A stretch of 10,948 nucleotides of DNA from Isohypsibius dastychi (Eukaryota; Tardigrada; Eutardigrada; Parachela; Isohypsibiidae). Under the pieces are notes generated by a model that worked only from the letters and a program-made list of their open reading frames with translations, had not been told where the DNA came from and did no database searches. Below, piece after piece: positions 6,999 to 10,948 of the stretch (the stretch's first letter is position 1; each line of letters opens with the position of its first letter). The stretch lies in contig JAQIWT010001401.1 of assembly GCA_034696485.1 (NCBI GenBank), forward strand, positions 1-10,948, given 5' to 3'. Both the position numbers and the translations under genes were made by a program.

Positions 6999-8165
6999 AT
7001 GAACAAAATTGGTTACCATAACGATTCAGAAAAAGAAATGGATGATTTATTCAGCGCTCTTGATTTTCAGCGTTTGCTCGACCTTGCACGAATTTCGAAA
7101 GAAACATCATTCCTCGCGCCCCATGAGGATTTCAAATCTGCAAGTCATCAATATGAATCATGAACGCTACAATGACAGGATGTTGACATTGCTAATGAGG
7201 AGATATGTCAAAGATAAGTCAACCTGACAGCTTCCAATCCTGCAAGTTTTTGTGTCAAAGCTTATCTTTAAGTTAACAATCGTTTTTTCATTTTTTGCAA
7301 CGTGTCCATGTTCCGGTGAGAATTTAGAAGCGAACAAAATTGCAAATGAGCAGATATAAAAATATGTCAACCCGACAGCTTTTGACCCTGCAACAAACGG
7401 GTGTTTGTCTGATTATCCACTGCCTCATCTAATCTTGGCTTGTCTTTTTCAGCTTGTGTGCGAAGCTCTCGGGTTATCCGAAGATCATGCAGTTGAAATC
7501 CTGAACTTCCTGCCAGGTGTCATACAACAGATAAAGCATATTGTATTCGATACACCGCATGCTCTGCTATTGATTCTACCACACGATACATGTCTGAATG
7601 GATGTCACACTAATCAGGATGCAGGAAGAGGCTTAGTTCCTCATAAGAAGGCCACGCTTGTGAGTTCACTTGACTCTGACATTTGCATCGAGCAAACAAA
7701 AATGACGTTCAAGGTTACAATCTACGATATAAACAACATCAGCAGAACTGGGAAAGAATTTTCACTGTGATGTAGGATCTGTGAATCACGATACAGTTAC
7801 TCACTTTGGCACAACAAAGCATAGTCGACATATCGACTTTACGAAGCTGAACGGGACTTGGTTTTCGCCAACAAAAAAGTTTGTTGTTCCCGCCAGCTAG
7901 CTGCATTGCTGATCAACAGCATGTGAGAGTACTTTCTATCTGCTTCATCACCGACGTAATCTTTCATGTTTCTTTGATTAGTGTTCATGCACAAGTGACT
8001 TTTAAAAGATTTGCTGAAGTGGCGAGATAATAGTTTTTCTCAAAGTAAACATTTCAGTGCTCCATTACCACATGTCATAGAACGCAGTTTGTGTTACAGC
8101 TTTTAGCTTCAAGCTGGTTTCACAATCTTTTTCTCGCACGAAATCGAGGTTGAAATACGTGCCCA
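6999..8165 (+). pseudogene. Degraded N-terminal half of the KDZ-like gene
   Basis: Open pieces follow one another on the plus strand in changing phases. ATG 6999 to TGA 7161 reads MNKIGYHNDSEKEMDDLFSA, then LDFQRLLDLARISKETSFLA. After stops, about 7300-7770 reads LVCEALGLSEDHAVEILNFL, PGVIQQIKHIVFDTPHALLL and on to TGA 7768. The segment 7733-7897 (phase-shifted) reads NFHCDVGSVNHDTVTHFGTT and DFTKLNGTWFSPTKKFVVP. The segment 8081-8158 reads NAVCVTAFSFKLVSQSFSRT. The texture is coherent and leads directly into the catalytic exons, so I infer one gene. The breaks (TGA 7161, TAA 7357, shifts near 7760 and 8155, TAG 8078) make this half non-functional unless introns were missed. The catalytic first Asp of the family would be expected in or near this half; I cannot identify it. 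Confidence 0.4.
7188..7395. repeat. Diverged ~60-bp direct duplication inside the gene
   Basis: The segments around 7191-7245 and 7339-7394 align (ATTGCTAATGAGGAGATAT against ATTGCAAATGAGCAGATAT, then GTCAACCTGACAGCTT against GTCAACCCGACAGCTT, then CCTGCAA). The copies lie about 150 bp apart. In the gene's frame they encode related peptides (IANEEICQR.VNLTASNPAS and IANEQI.KYVNPTAFDPAT, where the dot is a stop or gap). It is either an old tandem exon duplication or a repeat-mediated lesion. Confidence 0.65.
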
Positions 8166-8175
8166 TCATCTCAAC

Positions 8176-9277
8176 ATGGCTTTTGAGTCGAAGATGGTCA
8201 ACAAAGAGATCATCATAGAAACCATCAACGCACTTCGTCAAAACCACCACTTCACTCATGACTGCGGAGAACGAGGAAAAGAACGAGATTGTCCTTATCT
8301 GGACGTTTTTAAAGGTATTTGGGAAATACAGCATCGGCACTGTAAAATGCTGATGAAGGTAGGCTCAGTTTTCATCACAGTGTTTGTTCTCTCATCCTTG
8401 GTTCGTGACCCATTTTGTCCTTCCTAGCGGTGTATTCCCGTGGAGTATGTTAACCTCCCGCAAGTCCGTTACAACCAACCAGCTTATAACTCTGGGTACT
8501 GTCCAGATCACGTTTTAGCGAGCAAAAATCTCAAAGATCAAGTTCCCGGTCCACAAGAAAAACAGTTCGACGAACTTGAAGAGCCTAAGACCGCAGAACT
8601 TCAGACGACCAGTTACAATTGTGTGAGAAAGGAATTCAAGATGCCTTGGTGTAATAAGATCCTTGGTAAGAAGGAAAACTGTTCTTCGTGGAGCCTTGGA
8701 TACCTCGTGTTTGTAAGTGGATGTGGCCACATAAACCATCTCACACTAATGTACCGGAAACAAACATTGCATTAACATTTATATTACTGGGATTCAACAA
8801 ATTTTTGAAGATCGGAATCGATGTCCCAAGTCTACGAAGCGGTTATTCAGTGGCTCTTCAAGCGTCTCCATGAATTAGGTTTGCCAAAAACTGACTGGAA
8901 GAAAGTCTTCATGTGCTATGATAATATGTGAGTGAGAATCAGTTTGAGATTATTCTGTAACTAAAGATTCTCATGTTTTCAGGTGCAATTTCGACCGGAT
9001 GAGACAACAGAGCTGTCTCGTCAATAACAACCCAAACCAATTCCAAGAAACTCTTCCGCAAGTGAAGCACCCTGATATCATGGTTGCTGAACAGCAGTTT
9101 AGCTGGCTTGAAAAAAACAAAAAGCAAAAGAACTCAACGACCAAAAACCAACAGGATTTTTTACTTCGTCGTTTAATTAATCGGCACAATGATTACAATT
9201 CTGAATGTCTCAGAAATTGCAAAGTGCCAATTGCCCACCCGATTCGTTCAAATTTTGAAAAATATGGTTTTTGGTAG
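8176..9277 (+). CDS. KDZ-like transposase, catalytic C-terminal part, 4 predicted exons
   Basis: With three GT-AG introns (8359-8427, 69 nt; 8751-8810, 60 nt; 8928-8982, 55 nt) the exons 8176-8358, 8428-8750, 8811-8927 and 8983-9277 make one open frame of 305 codons. Signatures in order: Cys cluster SGYCPDH (about 8497-8511), VFVSGCGHINH (8707-8739), WLFKRLHELGLPKTDW, VFMCYDNMCNFDRMR (YDxxC block, spanning the last intron), PDIMVAEQQFSWL (Glu block, 9071-9109), then LLRRLINRHN and a terminal YGFW. YDNMC plus AEQxFSWL is the pattern I associate with KDZ transposases (RNase H fold, DNA transposition). Compared with the family as remembered, the stretch between DRMR and NNPNQF is about 40 residues short. 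The 60-nt intron has a weak donor (GTACCG); unspliced, TAA 8773 and TGA 8806 would kill the gene. The family call is from memory. Confidence 0.55.
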
Positions 9278-9316
9278 ACAGAATAACTACATTCTATTGT
9301 TTTTATCAGATCCAGA

Positions 9317-9532
9317 ATGTTGATGACTATCTGTCTCATACTACCGTCTACCAGGAGTTTTCTGTTCATCCGTTCAAATAAAACAAAAAAGCTGACCGCC
9401 GAAAAATTATACAGCGATTTCTGTCAGTTTCAAGGTGAAAGGTCAGCTCTAACTTCTTCTGATCGCAGACCAGTGACGATTCAGCGTAGTTTCTTCCAAA
9501 AGAAACCTCCCATTTCTGCTGTGCGGATTTGA
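9317..9532 (+). pseudogene. Short unrecognised coding remnant
   Basis: Two phases look protein-like in turn. One reads NVDDYLSHTTVYQEFSVHPF (9317-9376) before a TAA. The other reads KTKKLTAEKLYSDFCQFQGE, then RSALTSSDRRPVTIQRSFFQ, up to TGA 9530. A candidate acceptor (TTTTTATCAG, ending 9310) precedes it, so it could be a last exon of the KDZ-like gene or a separate remnant. One frameshift would be needed. No family is recognised. Confidence 0.3.
9377..9382 (+). promoter_or_regulatory. AATAAA polyadenylation signal
   Basis: AATAAA lies about 100 nt after the TAG at 9275-9277 that ends the KDZ-like frame, an acceptable distance for its 3' end. It also sits inside a 71-codon open frame (9317-9532), so it may be incidental. 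Confidence 0.3.
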
Positions 9533-9602
9533 GAACATAGCAACAGGTTGCTTTTACTAGTTAAAGCAAACCATCAGTACGCTAAGCCCTTCATTCAAAT
9601 CG

Positions 9603-9959
9603 ATGAGAGAGCTTTTGTCAAGTTTTCACTATGTAGTTCATCAGTATTATTGTATTTTAAGCTGTTCTCACAAATATCATCGCGATTTTCCGCCCGGTTG
9701 GTTCCGAAACCTTTGGCGCCTGGGGATCATCAGCAAAAAAATAATTTCGAAAACTGGAAGGGAGATGATTGCTCATACGGGTGAGGAGCGCTCTTTGGAA
9801 TATCTTTGTCAGCGTCTCAGTATAGAAATTCAAAGAGGGAACTCTGCTTGCGTTTCTGGTACTCTTCTTTCTTCTCGTGGTCGTGAAGAGGCTTCTTATG
9901 TTTCAGCCGTCAGGTTGTTGTTTTTTGTCTTGTTATACCTCCTGAATGTGCCTGAATAA
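9603..9959 (+). CDS. Hypothetical protein, 118 codons
   Basis: An open frame runs from ATG 9603 to TAA 9957-9959. The stop overlaps an AATAAA hexamer (9955-9960). The middle is the most protein-like part: ERSLEYLCQRLSIEIQRGNS, then ACVSGTLLSSRGREEASYV, a helix followed by a small-residue segment. The N-terminal part (HYVVHQYYCILSCSHKYHRD) and the Leu-rich end (LLFFVLLYLLNV) may be read-through of non-coding DNA; a splice donor could come before the latter. The frame overlaps a convergent minus-strand frame by 64 bp. I recognise no family. Confidence 0.35.
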   Translation: MRELLSSFHYVVHQYYCILSCSHKYHRDFPPGWFRNLWRLGIISKKIISKTGREMIAHTGEERSLEYLCQRLSIEIQRGNSACVSGTLLSSRGREEASYVSAVRLLFFVLLYLLNVPE

Positions 9960-10399
9960 ATCAATTTTAATCCTTGGGACAAAATTGAGAGCATCGGCGC
10001 TTCATCGATGTATCTAAGTCGTTGTAGAATCGGGGTCATTTCCATGTCGGTTGTCGAGTCGCGCCCGCGTGGAATCCTCGATTCCACGTTGCTCATTTCA
10101 GAAAAGCGCGCAGTTGGCCCGCACTTGAAACAACAGTAAATTATTAGACTGACTGCGAGCAAGGCTTCGAGCGAAGCAGCGAGAACGGTGGCTCGAATAA
10201 ATAGATTATCGAAAAACGAACCCACATCTGAGAGAGAATTGACTTCATGGTGTTCAACAAGAGCATCCTGGAGAGAAACTTCTCCGGAATTTAAAACCAA
10301 ACCATTGAACCAGCGCCTCACGCGAAATGCGCTTTGCTGGCGCTTTGCTTGCTGCGCGCTCCCTTCGCTCTCTACAAGCCAGATATCGACTTTTGCCAT
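9896..10399 (-). CDS. Predicted single-pass membrane protein, 167 codons
   Basis: This is the longest uninterrupted frame in the window, ATG at 10399-10397 to TGA at 9898-9896. Residues 1-65 are polar and charged. A hydrophobic segment, TVLAASLEALLAVSLIIYCC, spans about residues 71-90 and is followed by FKCG and a charged, Ser/Thr/Arg-rich tail (SRIPRGRDSTTDMEMTP) of about 70 residues. There is no N-terminal signal peptide, so ATG 10399 may be internal to a longer spliced gene. The layout (ectodomain, one TM, juxtamembrane Cys, tail) suits a cell-surface or membrane-anchored protein. It converges on the plus-strand 118-codon frame. I assign no family; chance openness remains possible. Confidence 0.4.
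   Translation of the reverse strand: MAKVDIWLVESEGSAQQAKRQQSAFRVRRWFNGLVLNSGEVSLQDALVEHHEVNSLSDVGSFFDNLFIRATVLAASLEALLAVSLIIYCCFKCGPTARFSEMSNVESRIPRGRDSTTDMEMTPILQRLRYIDEAPMLSILSQGLKLIYSGTFRRYNKTKNNNLTAET
10068..10088. repeat. Perfect 9-bp inverted repeat, 3-nt loop
   Basis: CGTGGAATC, loop CTC, GATTCCACG. It lies inside the minus-strand 167-codon frame. No T-run follows, and the role is unknown. Confidence 0.85.
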
Positions 10400-10926
10400 C
10401 GGTAGCTAGAAGGGACGACGAAAAAGAGTTTTTTGACGTTTCCCTGCAATCTCTCACTTCCGCTCGCTAGTTAATCGTTGTTAGTTTTCGGAATTATCAT
10501 CTATACATCAAAACTCGTTCATTTTCTCTATTACGGCCAAAGCGACTGATCAGCGAGACTAAAGCTGAGGCAGTTTAGCCTGAAATCAATGCTGTTGGGT
10601 TTTGATCAAAGTTTCATCGCAACCTGATATCTCGCTGCAATTCTCGATTGCAGTTCGCTTCCGAAATAGTAATTCATTTGTTTCCAGTGATTCTTCTCAT
10701 GCTAAAGGCTACAGGACTCCGCAGATGTGCATTTTCCTTGTTATCTTGTCTTTTTCTCTTCTTCAGGTTTTCCTCTACCTGTAGCCCCTCGCGATCACAG
10801 AATAGCCTGAAATAACAGAAAAACATGTTCTCCATCGATTTTGCGCGGTCTGAAGGCGCTGGATCTGTTGCTGTTCACGGAACAAGCTGAAAAACCCACT
10901 GTAAATTTCGCATTGCACAATTTTGT
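10400..10926. other. Non-coding stretch, nothing recognised
   Basis: Only short open frames without domain texture occur, including a 60-codon plus frame at 10602-10784. TAGCCTGAAAT is present twice (near 10576 and near 10803). I see no RNA gene or element end. Confidence 0.45.
10635..10653. repeat. Small inverted repeat, 7-bp stem, 5-nt loop
   Basis: CTGCAAT, loop TCTCG, ATTGCAG. It is similar in style to the hairpin at 10068-10088, and both contain CTCGATT. Function unknown. Confidence 0.75.
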
Positions 10927-10941
10927 CCCCCCCCCCCCCCC
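10927..10941. repeat. Poly-C run of 15
   Basis: Fifteen consecutive C's occur seven bases before the window's right edge. The length is error-prone for sequencing, and the position may mark a contig edge or low-quality assembly. Confidence 0.85.
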
Positions 10942-10948
10942 GTCCACT

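Noticed and set aside
8065-8340. Minus-strand 91-codon frame
   Set aside because: It lies opposite plus-strand exon 8176-8358, which splices in phase to the catalytic exons.
10927-10941. Poly-C run as a biological signal
   Set aside because: Its place at the window edge and homopolymer nature make an assembly or sequencing effect at least as likely.

Overview
The window looks like nuclear DNA of an invertebrate animal. Short GT-AG introns (about 45-117 nt) join reading frames, genes are widely spaced, the composition is moderately AT-rich, and there are no bacterial ribosome-binding sites or operons. The species cannot be fixed from this stretch. The kinase style and tiny introns would fit a tardigrade, nematode or small crustacean, and tardigrade is only a weak guess. 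Nearly everything is degenerate: frames continue across stops and jump between phases. Many calls are therefore pseudogenes rebuilt by eye, with no family search behind them.

Layout. Bases 1-1460 (+) hold a single reading frame with five in-frame stops: the C-lobe of one protein kinase, a leucine/cysteine-rich stretch, then the N-lobe of a second kinase. Bases 1419-1706 and 1796-2389 (+) hold two unrecognised coding remnants; the second is N/Q-rich and followed by AATAAA. Bases 2410-3680 are non-coding and carry a minisatellite with an exact 58-bp period, bracketed by a 23-bp direct repeat.

Bases 3883 to about 6970 (-) hold a multi-exon degenerate gene: several N-terminal exons, a P-loop (Walker A-like) exon, a Ser-rich linker and a C-terminal Cys/His zinc finger. 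Facing away from it, from about 6999 to 9277 (+), is a second degraded gene. Its 3' part (8176-9277) can be spliced into an open 305-codon frame resembling the catalytic half of Kyakuja-Dileera-Zisupton (KDZ) type transposases. The two genes are head to head with almost no gap, so they may be two genes of one large, poorly described mobile element.

Bases 9317-10399 hold three further unassigned open frames. The longest is a minus-strand 167-aa frame with one clear membrane segment. The rest shows only two small hairpins and a poly-C run at the very end.
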